64,000 nucleotides of DNA from Spongiibacter nanhainus (GTDB taxonomy: Bacteria > Pseudomonadota > Gammaproteobacteria > Pseudomonadales > Spongiibacteraceae), in the NCBI RefSeq assembly GCF_016132545.1, contig NZ_CP066167.1, forward strand, positions 372,001-436,000. The letters run 5' to 3'. The notes under the pieces are model-generated. The model was not told the origin of the DNA, made no database searches, and saw only the letters and a program-made list of their open reading frames with translations. Below are positions 26,102 to 34,233 of this stretch, piece after piece (the stretch's first letter is position 1; each line of letters opens with the position of its first letter). Position numbers and translations under genes: made by a program.

Positions 26102-28192
26102 CTAGCGGCCTCCCGCTTGGGCGGCGTTGACGCCGCCGAGTTTATCCAGCAATTCCTGGTGGCTGAGCAGGTTGTGGTCGATGATTTCCCGGGCTTGAGT
26201 GAGGAAGTATTCCATCTGCTCTTCACTGCGTTGCCCGGAGTTCTGCAGGGCCGACTCGATGCTTTCCAGTCGCGCCATAAGCTGGGTGTTGGCGTCGCCA
26301 AACTGGGTCACCGCGGCGGTGAATACCTCGCCCAGGGCCGACAGCTCGGCGGCGCTGGCGGAAAAATGGGCCATCTGCTCCTGCAGGCTGGCGCTCTCCT
26401 CGCTGACTTTGTCGGCAAACTGCTGCTCCACAGACTTCAGGCTCTCCGCAGAGCGGTCCAGCAGCGCCTGCACGGCTTCCTGCTGCATGCGGGTGTTTTC
26501 TTCCAGGCTGGCCGACAGGGTATTGAGCTGGGCCATGGTCTGCTGGCGTTCTGCCAGCAGCTCGTTGTCCCTGGCGACGTTGTTGCTGATCTCGGCGCGG
26601 AGCTTTGCGATCACTTCGGCGGCGGCCCGCGGGGTCTCTGAAGCCGTTTCGATGAGGCGGGACATCGGCGCCTCCAGGGTCGCGCCCAGCTCGGCCAGTT
26701 GGCGGGCGCTGGTCTCTTGCAGGCGTTCCAGTCCCGCGATGGCAGCGTCGCTGCGCTGGGTTTCGCTCTGATTCAATGCCTCCAGGCGCTCGCCGATGGT
26801 GGCGGTAAGCTTATCGATCTGAGCCTCAAGGGTGGTGTGCCATTGGGCCTCCTGGTCTTGGCGCTGGGCAATAAGGGATTCGCCCTGTTTGGCCAGCTCG
26901 GTGAGTTTAGCCTGGGCGTCGGTCAGTTGCTGCTGCCCCTGCTGGGCCAGTGCTGTGCTGGCGTCACTCAGCCGCTCGGCGCTGTGTTGCAGGCTCTGCT
27001 GCCACTGATTGAGGCGCTCCTGCTCAGCGGATTGCTGCTGGCTAAGCCACTCGCGGTTGCTGGAGGCAATCTGTTCGCCCAAGGACTGGAGTCGTTCGGC
27101 GAAACTGGCGTGGCCGGCCTCAACCTGCTGCTCAACAGAAGTAAGCAATTTTTGCTGACGCTGTTGTTGGGCCTCGCTTTCAGCCTGCCAGCGCTGTTGG
27201 AGTGTTTCGCTGAGGGTGTCGACTTTGGTTGTCAGCGATTGCAGGTGGTTTTCTACCACATCGCCAAGGCGTTGCTGGGTGTCCAGCGAGGCTGAATTCA
27301 GGCCTTTCAGCACTTCGCTGACCGCTGGCTCGATGCTTTCCGCCGCCGCCTTGGCGCCGTCGCGCAGGCTGGTTTGCAGTGCGGCTTCCACCGAGTCGCT
27401 CAAATGCTGATAGCGGCTCAGCAGGTCATCCTGCAAGCGTTGCTGATTGCTTGTGAGTTGCTCGCTGAGTTGGCCGATATGCTGGTTTAAGTGTTCAGCC
27501 AGCTCGCCCAGTTGCCCGGTGACCTGGGGCAGCACTTCTGCCTGGCTGCGCATAACGGCATAGGTCTCGCGGCGCTGGTGGCTCAGGGAGTGGGCCTGAA
27601 AAAGGCCGGTCATTTCGCCGTCCAGGCGGCGCGAACTCTCCAGGCGCTGGCGACGGCTGAGGGTAGAAATCAGTCCCAGCATGGCCGAGGCGGTGATGCC
27701 GGCTACGGAGGTGGCAAAGGCCATGCCCAGGCCCTGGATCGGCGCGGCGAGGCCTTCCCGCACCGCTTCCAGCTCGGTGCTGCCCTGCAGGGCGCCGACT
27801 GCCCCTTGCAGGGTTTCCACCATGCCGATAAAGGTGCCCAGCAGACCCAGCATCACCAGCAATCCCACCAAATAGGGCGTAATCACTGGTGCCGGCAGAC
27901 CGATGGCTTCGCCGGCAATGCGCTGGCGAACCGCGAAGCGCAGTGAGGGGTGGATGTTGGCGAGCCAGTTGCTCAGGTCGTCAACGGGCTGACTGCTATT
28001 ATCCAGCGCCGCGTCCAGCGAGGCAGTGGCCTGCTGGTAGCGCAGCAGCTCTGCGAAACCGGCGATATAAGCGGCCGCGATTAACAGCGTGACCAGCAGT
28101 GCCAATGGGCTGCTTTGGATAAAGCCGGCCCCCATCCACAGCACCACAATGGCGCCCAGGGCAAAGGCAATAAAGGAGGTAATTCGGGTCAT
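26102..28192 (-). CDS. DUF802 protein: MotA/TolQ-like membrane domain with long coiled coil
   Basis: A 696-residue protein. Two N-terminal helices (ITSFIAFALGAIVVLWMGAGF and ALLVTLLIAAAYIAGFAELL) are followed by a MotA/TolQ/ExbB-like pair near residues 105-185 (PYLVGLLVMLGLLGTFIGMVETLQGAVGALQG and APIQGLGMAFATSVAGITASAMLGLIS). The remaining 500 residues are almost all Gln/Glu/Ala/Leu-rich coiled coil. This layout, a short stator domain with a very long cytoplasmic tail, is that of ZorA in Zorya defence systems, though the family is named DUF802. Its start overlaps the DUF3348 stop by four bases and its stop is two bases from the MotB-like gene. Confidence 0.85.
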   Translation of the reverse strand: MTRITSFIAFALGAIVVLWMGAGFIQSSPLALLVTLLIAAAYIAGFAELLRYQQATASLDAALDNSSQPVDDLSNWLANIHPSLRFAVRQRIAGEAIGLPAPVITPYLVGLLVMLGLLGTFIGMVETLQGAVGALQGSTELEAVREGLAAPIQGLGMAFATSVAGITASAMLGLISTLSRRQRLESSRRLDGEMTGLFQAHSLSHQRRETYAVMRSQAEVLPQVTGQLGELAEHLNQHIGQLSEQLTSNQQRLQDDLLSRYQHLSDSVEAALQTSLRDGAKAAAESIEPAVSEVLKGLNSASLDTQQRLGDVVENHLQSLTTKVDTLSETLQQRWQAESEAQQQRQQKLLTSVEQQVEAGHASFAERLQSLGEQIASSNREWLSQQQSAEQERLNQWQQSLQHSAERLSDASTALAQQGQQQLTDAQAKLTELAKQGESLIAQRQDQEAQWHTTLEAQIDKLTATIGERLEALNQSETQRSDAAIAGLERLQETSARQLAELGATLEAPMSRLIETASETPRAAAEVIAKLRAEISNNVARDNELLAERQQTMAQLNTLSASLEENTRMQQEAVQALLDRSAESLKSVEQQFADKVSEESASLQEQMAHFSASAAELSALGEVFTAAVTQFGDANTQLMARLESIESALQNSGQRSEEQMEYFLTQAREIIDHNLLSHQELLDKLGGVNAAQAGGR

Positions 28193-28944
28193 AGAAGTCG
28201 GTCTTCCTGAGTGTCGAGGGCGTCCAGTAAGCCTCGAAGGGGGAGCAGCCTAAAATCCAGCTCGGTAACGAGCAGGTGGCGCATATCCTGGTTAAAGCGA
28301 TCCAGCCATTCACCGGGCTGGGTCCAGCTGTCGGGGTCGCTGTCTATGGCATCGTCGCGGCTGCTAACAAAATCCTGCCGCAGCGTTTTAAAGTGCTGGC
28401 CCAGCAGCTGGGGTAGGGTGGCCAGTATCCGCCGGCTGTGGTCGCCGATGGTGTCGTTAAGAATCTGATCCAGGGCGGCCAGTCGGGCGCCGGCCAGGTT
28501 ATGGCCACTTAAGACCTTGCGCAGAGCACCTCGCAGTTTGCCAATGCGGAAGTCCATCTCGCTTTGGTGGAGGGAGTAGAAGCGCTGATAAGGCTGCATC
28601 CCCTCGCTGGCGCTGGTCAGCGTCTCCGCTGTGGCGGCGGGCAGCAGAAAGGGCGCGCCGGCGTCGCCGGGCTCGAAGCTCTCCTGGATAAAGCGCAGGA
28701 TGCCGGCCCGGGTGTTGAGGAACTCACTTTCTGCACTGCGGCGGTCACCGGCGCCAAACTCGGTTTTGACCCGGGCCAGCTTGGCCAGGGACTTGGTCAG
28801 AGTGATGGAGTCCGAAAGGTCGATCAGGTCTGCCAGGGTATCCGCCAGAGTCGCTTTGGACTGGCGCTCGGCGGCAAAGCCCAACTGCGCCAGCTGGGAC
28901 AAAAGCGGTGCACCACCGGATGTGTTTGTGGGGGCCAGAGCCAT
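28189..28944 (-). CDS. DUF3348 family protein
   Basis: A 251-residue cytoplasmic protein of the DUF3348 family and first gene of the four-gene operon. Visible parts are LAQLGFAAERQSKATLADTLADLIDLSDSITLTKSLAKL near the N-terminus (cited by LADLIDLSDSI), FYSLHQSEMDFRIGKLRGALRKVLSG, and the C-terminal LLVTELDFRLLPLRGLLDAL. The start MALAPTN at 28944 has AGGA six bases upstream; the open frame extends to 29001 without support. The family always seems to accompany DUF802 and an OmpA-like protein, from what I know. No enzymatic motif is visible. Confidence 0.82.
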   Translation of the reverse strand: MALAPTNTSGGAPLLSQLAQLGFAAERQSKATLADTLADLIDLSDSITLTKSLAKLARVKTEFGAGDRRSAESEFLNTRAGILRFIQESFEPGDAGAPFLLPAATAETLTSASEGMQPYQRFYSLHQSEMDFRIGKLRGALRKVLSGHNLAGARLAALDQILNDTIGDHSRRILATLPQLLGQHFKTLRQDFVSSRDDAIDSDPDSWTQPGEWLDRFNQDMRHLLVTELDFRLLPLRGLLDALDTQEDRLL

Positions 28945-29064
28945 AGGGTTCCTGAATATTCGGAGGGTAAGCGAAACAGCCTTGCAATGGGCCGCCTGCA
29001 AAGTCGAGCCTGTTATTGTGGCGGGTCATTATCGCTAATTTGGGCGCCGCTTCAAGATTGACAT

Positions 29065-29760
29065 TCAGCGCCCGGCCCTCTGGGCATCCCGCAGCGCTGA
29101 GAGGTCGCAAAGCCACAGCTTGCCGTAGGCCAGGCGGATCAGTCCCTCCGCTTCCAGCTTTTTCAGTTCACGGCTGACTGCCTGCCGGGATACCGCCAGC
29201 ATTTTGGCCAGGTCTTCCTGGGGGAGGTGGAGGTCAATGAGAGTGCCGTTATCGCCGTCGGCCTGGCCGTAGAACTCGCCCAGCTCCAGCAGCCGCTGGC
29301 GCAAGCGCTCGGGAAGGGAATAGAGGGACACCCCTTCAACGTAGGACAGTGCCAGCCGCAGCTTGCGGCACAGCATGGGAATAAAGTGGCGATACAGCCC
29401 GGGCTCGGCGTCCAAGAGTGCCTGGAGCGGCTTGCCGTCCAGCACCAGAATCTCGCAGTGGCCCAAAGCGCGGGCAGTTTGGCTGCGGGGCAGCCCGTCG
29501 AACAGTGAGACCTCGCCAATCCAGTCTCCCCGCTCTACCTGCATCACCAACAGCTCCCGGCCGTCACTGGTGTGGTTGCTGAGCCGCACACTGCCGGAGA
29601 GAATGCCGTACATGGCGTCGCCCTCGTCGCCTTGGGCGTACAGCAGCTCGCCGTCGCCAAGGCGCTGGGTGCGGGCAATGGTCAGCAGTTCTTCAACCGC
29701 TTCGGGGGGCAGGCCAGCCAGTAATGGGCTACCGTTAAGAATGTCCCGTTTGTCACTCAA
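29065..29760 (-). CDS. Crp/Fnr family transcriptional regulator
   Basis: A 231-residue regulator with an N-terminal cyclic-nucleotide-binding fold (LLYAQGDEGDAMYGILSGSVRLSN, GRELLVMQVERGDWIGEVSLFDGLPRSQTARAL) and a C-terminal Crp-type HTH (LPQEDLAKMLAVSRQAVSRELKKLEAEGLI). The N-terminus lacks the cysteine cluster of Fnr, so it is not an iron-sulfur oxygen sensor; the SRxA motif GLPRSQTARA resembles the cAMP-binding region of Crp (R-S-x-T-A). It is divergent from the aldolase gene with a CRP-like palindrome in between, which suggests autoregulation and control of that neighbour. Confidence 0.9.
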   Translation of the reverse strand: MSDKRDILNGSPLLAGLPPEAVEELLTIARTQRLGDGELLYAQGDEGDAMYGILSGSVRLSNHTSDGRELLVMQVERGDWIGEVSLFDGLPRSQTARALGHCEILVLDGKPLQALLDAEPGLYRHFIPMLCRKLRLALSYVEGVSLYSLPERLRQRLLELGEFYGQADGDNGTLIDLHLPQEDLAKMLAVSRQAVSRELKKLEAEGLIRLAYGKLWLCDLSALRDAQRAGR

Positions 29761-29789
29761 GTCGGCTGCTCGCAGAATGTTGAGATAAT

Positions 29790-29805
29790 TGTCACCTTGT
29801 TGACA
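29790..29805. promoter_or_regulatory. CRP-like palindrome in the divergent promoter region
   Basis: TGTCA-N6-TGACA (29790-29805) has the spacing of CRP sites (TGTGA-N6-TCACA) with the inner base of each half-site changed. It sits 30 bp before the start of the Crp-family gene and 75 bp before the aldolase gene. It is a likely site for this regulator. Confidence 0.5.
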
Positions 29806-29879
29806 GATTAATGAGTGGCAGAGGTGCAGGATGATGCCGTCTTGAATGAACTATATCGATAACAAGAGGGAAGGCAACC

Positions 29880-30635
29880 ATGAGCAACAGTGTGAGAGAG
29901 CAGGTTTCCGAGGCCGAATGGCAACTGCGGGTGGATCTGGCCGCGGCCTACCGCCTGGTGGCGCTCTATGGCTGGGACGATCTGGTGTTTACCCATATTT
30001 CGGCCCGGGTGCCGGATACCGAGAATCAGTTTTTGATCAACCCCTATGGCATGACTTTTGATGAAGTCACTGCTTCATCCCTGGTTAAGGTAGATCAGGA
30101 CTGCAACAAAATTCTGGACTCCCCTTACCCGGTTAATCCGGCGGGCTTTACTATCCACAGTGCCGTACATGCCGCTCGGGAAGATGCCCACTGCGTGCTC
30201 CACACCCACTCCCTCAATGGCGTGGCCATCTCCGCCCAGCAAGAGGGCTTGCTGCCCCTCTCCCAGCAGGCTAGTTTGGTGTTGGCCTCATTGGGCTACC
30301 ACGACTATGAAGGTATTGCCTTGAACGAAGATGAAAAGCCACGCCTGGTCAACGACTTGGGTGACAACACCTTTCTCATGCTGCGCAACCACGGTTTGCT
30401 GACCGTAGGCCAAAACCCCGCTGACGCCTTCCTGGCGATGTATGTCTTTGAGGCGGCCTGTACCGTGCAGGTGCGTGCCTTGGCCGGTGGGCGTGAGTTG
30501 TCACCCATCGCTCCAGACATTGTTGAGGGCACCAAAGAGGCCGCGATGGTGGTCACCAAGGGGCTGTTCGGTGGCATTGCCTGGCCGGGGCTGTTGCGTA
30601 AACTAGACCGTCAGAACCCCGGTTACGATTTGTAA
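29880..30635 (+). CDS. Class II aldolase/adducin family protein
   Basis: A 251-residue zinc-dependent class II aldolase relative. It has the ISARVPDTENQFLINPYGMTFDEVTASSLVKVD segment, the zinc-binding HTHSLNGVAIS, and a RNHGLLTVGQNPADAFL block with the third histidine. This subgroup is close to the eukaryotic adducin head and to bacterial proteins annotated only as class II aldolase/adducin; the sugar-phosphate specificity of fuculose-type enzymes should not be assumed. The ATG follows GAGGGAAGG. It is likely controlled by the divergent Crp-family gene. The DUF962 gene follows 35 bp downstream. Confidence 0.9.
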   Translation: MSNSVREQVSEAEWQLRVDLAAAYRLVALYGWDDLVFTHISARVPDTENQFLINPYGMTFDEVTASSLVKVDQDCNKILDSPYPVNPAGFTIHSAVHAAREDAHCVLHTHSLNGVAISAQQEGLLPLSQQASLVLASLGYHDYEGIALNEDEKPRLVNDLGDNTFLMLRNHGLLTVGQNPADAFLAMYVFEAACTVQVRALAGGRELSPIAPDIVEGTKEAAMVVTKGLFGGIAWPGLLRKLDRQNPGYDL

Positions 30636-30670
30636 GGGCTATTCCAATAACGAGCACCGAGGAGGGCATC

Positions 30671-30988
30671 ATGGACAAAGTCAGTATGCCAACGCAATTT
30701 AACAGTTTTTCTGAGTTCTACCCCTACTATCTTGCCGAGCATTCGAATCGCACCTGCCGGCGACTCCACCTCACCGGCTCGCTGTTGGTGGTGGCGTTAT
30801 TGGCGTACACCGTCGTCACCAGACAGTGGGCGCTGTTATGGTTGTTGCCGGTTGTAGGCTATGGCTTTGCCTGGGTGGGGCACTTCTTTTTTGAAAAGAA
30901 CAAACCGGCGACCTTCTCCCATCCCCTGTACAGTTTTATTGGTGATTGGGTGATGGCGTGGCAGATGGTGACGGGAAAGATTCGCTAA
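30671..30988 (+). CDS. DUF962 (Mpo1-like) membrane protein
   Basis: A 105-residue protein of the Mpo1/DUF962 family, with FNSFSEFYPYYLAEHSNRTCRRLHLTGSLLVV (the conserved H-x-N-x3-R-x2-H pattern), two membrane helices and a WVGHFFFEKNKPATFSHPLYSFIGDW block with GHF-x-E-x-N-x-P. Yeast Mpo1 is an iron-dependent dioxygenase that acts on 2-hydroxy fatty acids, and the conserved histidines are retained here, so a similar lipid oxygenase role is possible. It follows the aldolase gene and probably shares its transcript. Confidence 0.88.
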   Translation: MDKVSMPTQFNSFSEFYPYYLAEHSNRTCRRLHLTGSLLVVALLAYTVVTRQWALLWLLPVVGYGFAWVGHFFFEKNKPATFSHPLYSFIGDWVMAWQMVTGKIR

Positions 30989-31066
30989 CCGTTATATGAG
31001 CAGGCAGGGCGCAGTCACTCGAATAATTAGTACGCTTTAATGTGTGGCCGGCCTGCTCCACTAGGC

Positions 31067-31119
31067 AACCTCTGCACAACCTGGCAAAGCCTGAGGTATC
31101 ACCAGGTTGTGCAGAGGTT
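31067..31119. repeat. Perfect 18-bp inverted repeat
   Basis: AACCTCTGCACAACCTGG (31067-31084) and its exact complement (31102-31119) flank a 17-base loop. It lies in the 352-bp gap between the DUF962 gene and the caspase-like gene. It could be a terminator stem without T-tract or a small mobile repeat, since the ends resemble an insertion-sequence terminus. The rest of the gap shows nothing I can name, apart from the promoter region expected for the next gene. Confidence 0.6.
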
Positions 31120-31340
31120 CCCCAGTCACTCACTCCCCCTGCAACTCAGTTGACCTGTAATTAGTGCCAGCGCGCTGGCGGTAATGCCCCGCGTTTGCTA
31201 GCCTCAAAGGTAATAATAGCCCGTACCTTGATACCGAGGGAGCATTGCTGCTCCCATTATTCCAGTCTATCTATTATCTCGGTTGTCTGGTCTTGCTACC
31301 GCACTGGCTAAGGTAAAATTGCTGTTATATAGGGGGCAAC

Positions 31341-33008
31341 ATGGAATGTCGATCTGCGGTACTCACGCGCGCCACTGGATTGGTTTTTTTGTCGCTGGGG
31401 GCGTTTTTGTCCGCCTGTGCATCGAGTGGCGTAGCGGATCGAGGGGGTACCACACCCAGTGAAGAAGAATTGGTAGCGGGAATGCAAATAGTGGATTGCT
31501 TGCTTCCCGGCCAACTCAGAAAGCTCGGCAACTCCACTTACCTTACCCCTCGTCGCCCTATCAAGACGACCGCTTCTGATTGCAATATTCGCGGTGGCGA
31601 ATATGTGGCCTATGATCGGGCCAACTACAAAACGGCTCTGAGCGTTTGGTTGCCGGCAGCAGAGGCTGGCGACGCCGAAGCCCAGGTTGCAGTGGGCGAA
31701 ATTTTCGAGCGAGGCCTGGGTACAGAGCCCAATTATCAAGCGGCGGCAATTTGGTATGAGAAAGCCGCCGAGCAAAACAATCGCCGTGGCCAGTTTAATC
31801 TTGGAACCCTATACGAGCAGGGTCTGGGTGTAGAAAAGGACAAGGCGCGAGCGCTAAATCTGTATCGGCAGGCTTGGGGCTTACCCGCGGATAGTCTAAT
31901 CCTTAAAGAAGCTGCTCAGCAGCAACAGCAAGCACTGCGTGAGTCCCTGCAGAAAAAACTGGATGCTCGCGATGCCCAGTTGCGGGCTTTGGAACGTCAG
32001 ATCAAGGCTTTGAATCAAAGTTTGAATGCTGCCGAAATAGAAAAAGGCAGCGAACCGGCTAAACGTCAGCCCAAGCTGGAGATAGAGCGTGAGTCGCTAA
32101 CCGAACTGGCGAGCGCCCTGCGGCGCGATCGCAGTGAAATAAAGAAAGAACTTAGCACTATTCCCAAGCTTAGAACGCCTGCCGTTAACTCGGCAAAGGG
32201 GGACGTTGCCAGTAAACCAGACGGGAACGCTGAACTGTCTTCAAAGGACCTGAAGTTTGGGCGGTACTACGCCTTGATTATCGGCAATCGCAATTATTCT
32301 GCGTTGGAAGACCTGGAAACCCCCATCAATGACGCACGGCAGTTGGCTGACATTTTAGAGAAACAGTACGGCTTTAATGTGCAGTTATTGCTCGATGCCG
32401 ATCGCGTGACGGTAATGCAGGCCATCAATGAGCTTCATGAAATTCTGGGGGAAAACGACAATCTGCTGCTGTATTACGCCGGTCACGGCAGCCTGGTTGA
32501 GGTGGGTGAAAGAGATGCCGGCTATTGGTTGCCGGTTAATGCTGACCCGCCGCCCAATGATGCGTTTTGGGTGTCCAATGAGTTTGTGACTAATCACCTG
32601 GGAAGAATTAAGGCCAAGAGGGTGCTGGTAGTTGCGGACTCGTGTTATGGCGGTTTGTTGTCGTCATCCCCCGGCCATCTATTTTTGGGCACGGGGCGAT
32701 CAGGTGCCAGCCAAGATCCGGAGTATATCCGTTATAAACTGCCACGGCGCTCGCGTCTTCTCCTCTCCTCGGGTGGCGATAAACCCGTTATCGATACCGG
32801 GGGTGACGGACATTCGGTATTCGCCCGGGAGCTTATAGAGGCACTAAAAAGCAATAAGGCTATTTTGTCGGCGCCCGATTTATTCTTAAAAGTGAGCGAG
32901 CCTGTGAAGGCTCGTGCGGCAGCAAGCGATTTTGTGCAGGTGCCGGTGTACAAAAGTATCAAAGGTGCGGGGCATGAAGTCGGGGACTTTTTCTTCGTTC
33001 CCCAGTAG
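31341..33008 (+). CDS. Lipoprotein with Sel1 repeats, coiled coil and caspase-like domain
   Basis: A 555-residue predicted lipoprotein (signal ending LSAC, cysteine near residue 28). Residues about 95-175 carry two Sel1-like repeats (AEAGDAEAQVAVGEIFERGLGTEPNYQAAAIWYEKAAEQNNRRGQFNLGTLYEQGLGVEKDKARAL). A coiled coil of roughly 90 residues follows. The C-terminal half is a caspase-like (peptidase C14) domain with YYALIIGNRNYSALEDLETPINDARQLADIL, the catalytic histidine in LLYYAGHGS and the catalytic cysteine in VVADSCYGG. It probably faces the periplasm at the outer membrane (residue +2 is Ala). It leads the forward cluster that ends with a Ser/Thr kinase. Confidence 0.9.
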   Translation: MECRSAVLTRATGLVFLSLGAFLSACASSGVADRGGTTPSEEELVAGMQIVDCLLPGQLRKLGNSTYLTPRRPIKTTASDCNIRGGEYVAYDRANYKTALSVWLPAAEAGDAEAQVAVGEIFERGLGTEPNYQAAAIWYEKAAEQNNRRGQFNLGTLYEQGLGVEKDKARALNLYRQAWGLPADSLILKEAAQQQQQALRESLQKKLDARDAQLRALERQIKALNQSLNAAEIEKGSEPAKRQPKLEIERESLTELASALRRDRSEIKKELSTIPKLRTPAVNSAKGDVASKPDGNAELSSKDLKFGRYYALIIGNRNYSALEDLETPINDARQLADILEKQYGFNVQLLLDADRVTVMQAINELHEILGENDNLLLYYAGHGSLVEVGERDAGYWLPVNADPPPNDAFWVSNEFVTNHLGRIKAKRVLVVADSCYGGLLSSSPGHLFLGTGRSGASQDPEYIRYKLPRRSRLLLSSGGDKPVIDTGGDGHSVFARELIEALKSNKAILSAPDLFLKVSEPVKARAAASDFVQVPVYKSIKGAGHEVGDFFFVPQ

Positions 33009-33027
33009 GCGGCTCGTCGAGCGCTGT

Positions 33028-33051
33028 GCAATTAGTGTGAACAGGCCCTAG
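33028..33051. repeat. Solitary end of the 5163-5432 palindromic element
   Basis: The 24 bases match the right terminal repeat of the element at 5410-5432 with one mismatch (GCAATTAGTGTG for GCAATAAGTGTG), including the final CCCTA. No partner end is found nearby, so this is a remnant or a chance-kept promoter/terminator fragment. It lies between the caspase-like gene and the barrel gene. Confidence 0.6.
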
Positions 33052-33069
33052 TACAAAGGAGCAAGAGCG

Positions 33070-34233
33070 ATGATCGTTAACAGGCAATGGAGTTATACGG
33101 CTGGCGCGGCGGCAATAGCGTTTTTGAGTATGCTCACTGTAGCGCCGTTGGCAAGGGCTCAGGATTGTCGGTCATCAGTGGAAAGCGACCGGCAGGGTGA
33201 GTCATGTGTCTCGCCGACTTCGGACGCGGTTAATGCCGAACTGACCCATATACTGGGCGGCTTGAGTCGCAAGATTAATGGATTACGGAGGCAAAAACTG
33301 TGTTCCGCCGAGGGCGGCTTCGGCGCCTGTGGCAGTGTGCAGGGCGGCGCTGCCAGTGCTGACCAAGAGGAGGATATGCTGCTCAGTAGTGGGCGACTGT
33401 CATTGCTGGCTTTGCATGACTACAGTGCCCAAGAACGGGATCGCACGTCACTTGGGGAGGGCTTTGAGCAGTCGGCTAATGCATTGACGGTTGGGGTTGA
33501 CTACCGCTTTAGCGACGCACTATTTGCTGGAGCCACATTAAGTGCGTCCCAAAGCGACACTGATCTCGATAACAATGCCGGTGATCAGGAAAGCGACTCG
33601 CTGATTTTTGCGACTCACCTGTCACGTTATTTTAGCCGGTTTTTTATTGATGCTTTGCTCGGCTACGGCAGTGGCGATCTTGATATTAAGCGCGATGATG
33701 GGATAAGTGGCTATTCGGCGTCTACCGACAGCGACTACTGGTCAGGTGATGTCGCCTTGGGGTATGGCTACAGCAATCAACGCTGGCGAGTTACGCCAAT
33801 GATCCGGGCGCAGTTTCTTCGCGGCAGTATCGATGGCTATCGAGAGCGAAGTGAGGAGGCATCGGGCATTCTCAAAGACTTTGATGATCAGGATATTGAG
33901 TCCACCCGTTTAGAACTCTCACTTCAGGCCGACTATGTAGTTTTAACAAGTTGGGGAGTGCTTATTCCCACCTCAAAACTGGAGCTTGTGCAGGAATTTG
34001 CAGACGCGACCAGTGTAAGAGGCCGCGCCCTCAATGCCTTTGATAATTCACTGAATAGTACCTTTGACGAAACATCCGACGACCCCGATGACACCACCGG
34101 TGTTGTTGGGGTGGGTGTGTCTGCCCAGTTTCAGCGTGGCTGGTCTGCCTATGCCAATAGCGATGTACTTATTGGACATAGTTACCTGGATAAATACAGT
34201 CTTGTGGCGGGTCTACGATACGAGTGGCCGTGA
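33070..34233 (+). CDS. Outer-membrane beta-barrel (autotransporter-type barrel domain)
   Basis: A 387-residue protein with a signal peptide ending ARAQ (about residue 31). After a short Cys-containing linker the rest (from about residue 95) alternates polar and aromatic residues as in an autotransporter barrel: LSLLALHDYSAQERDR, ALTVGVDYRFSDALFAGATLSASQS, SRYFSRFFIDALLGYGSG, SDYWSGDVALGYGYSNQRWRVTPMIRAQF, and a last strand SLVAGLRYEWP. A large passenger is lacking, so it is a barrel-only protein. Its stop overlaps the next gene (GTGA). It is part of the forward cluster with the caspase-like lipoprotein. Confidence 0.82.
   Translation: MIVNRQWSYTAGAAAIAFLSMLTVAPLARAQDCRSSVESDRQGESCVSPTSDAVNAELTHILGGLSRKINGLRRQKLCSAEGGFGACGSVQGGAASADQEEDMLLSSGRLSLLALHDYSAQERDRTSLGEGFEQSANALTVGVDYRFSDALFAGATLSASQSDTDLDNNAGDQESDSLIFATHLSRYFSRFFIDALLGYGSGDLDIKRDDGISGYSASTDSDYWSGDVALGYGYSNQRWRVTPMIRAQFLRGSIDGYRERSEEASGILKDFDDQDIESTRLELSLQADYVVLTSWGVLIPTSKLELVQEFADATSVRGRALNAFDNSLNSTFDETSDDPDDTTGVVGVGVSAQFQRGWSAYANSDVLIGHSYLDKYSLVAGLRYEWP

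Noticed and set aside
25886-26641. 251-codon open frame on the plus strand
   Set aside because: Antisense to the OmpA-like and DUF802 genes, low-complexity translation.
24719-28944. Canonical Zorya defence system
   Set aside because: Stator-like pair is present, but no ZorC, ZorD or ZorE homologue is encoded beside it.
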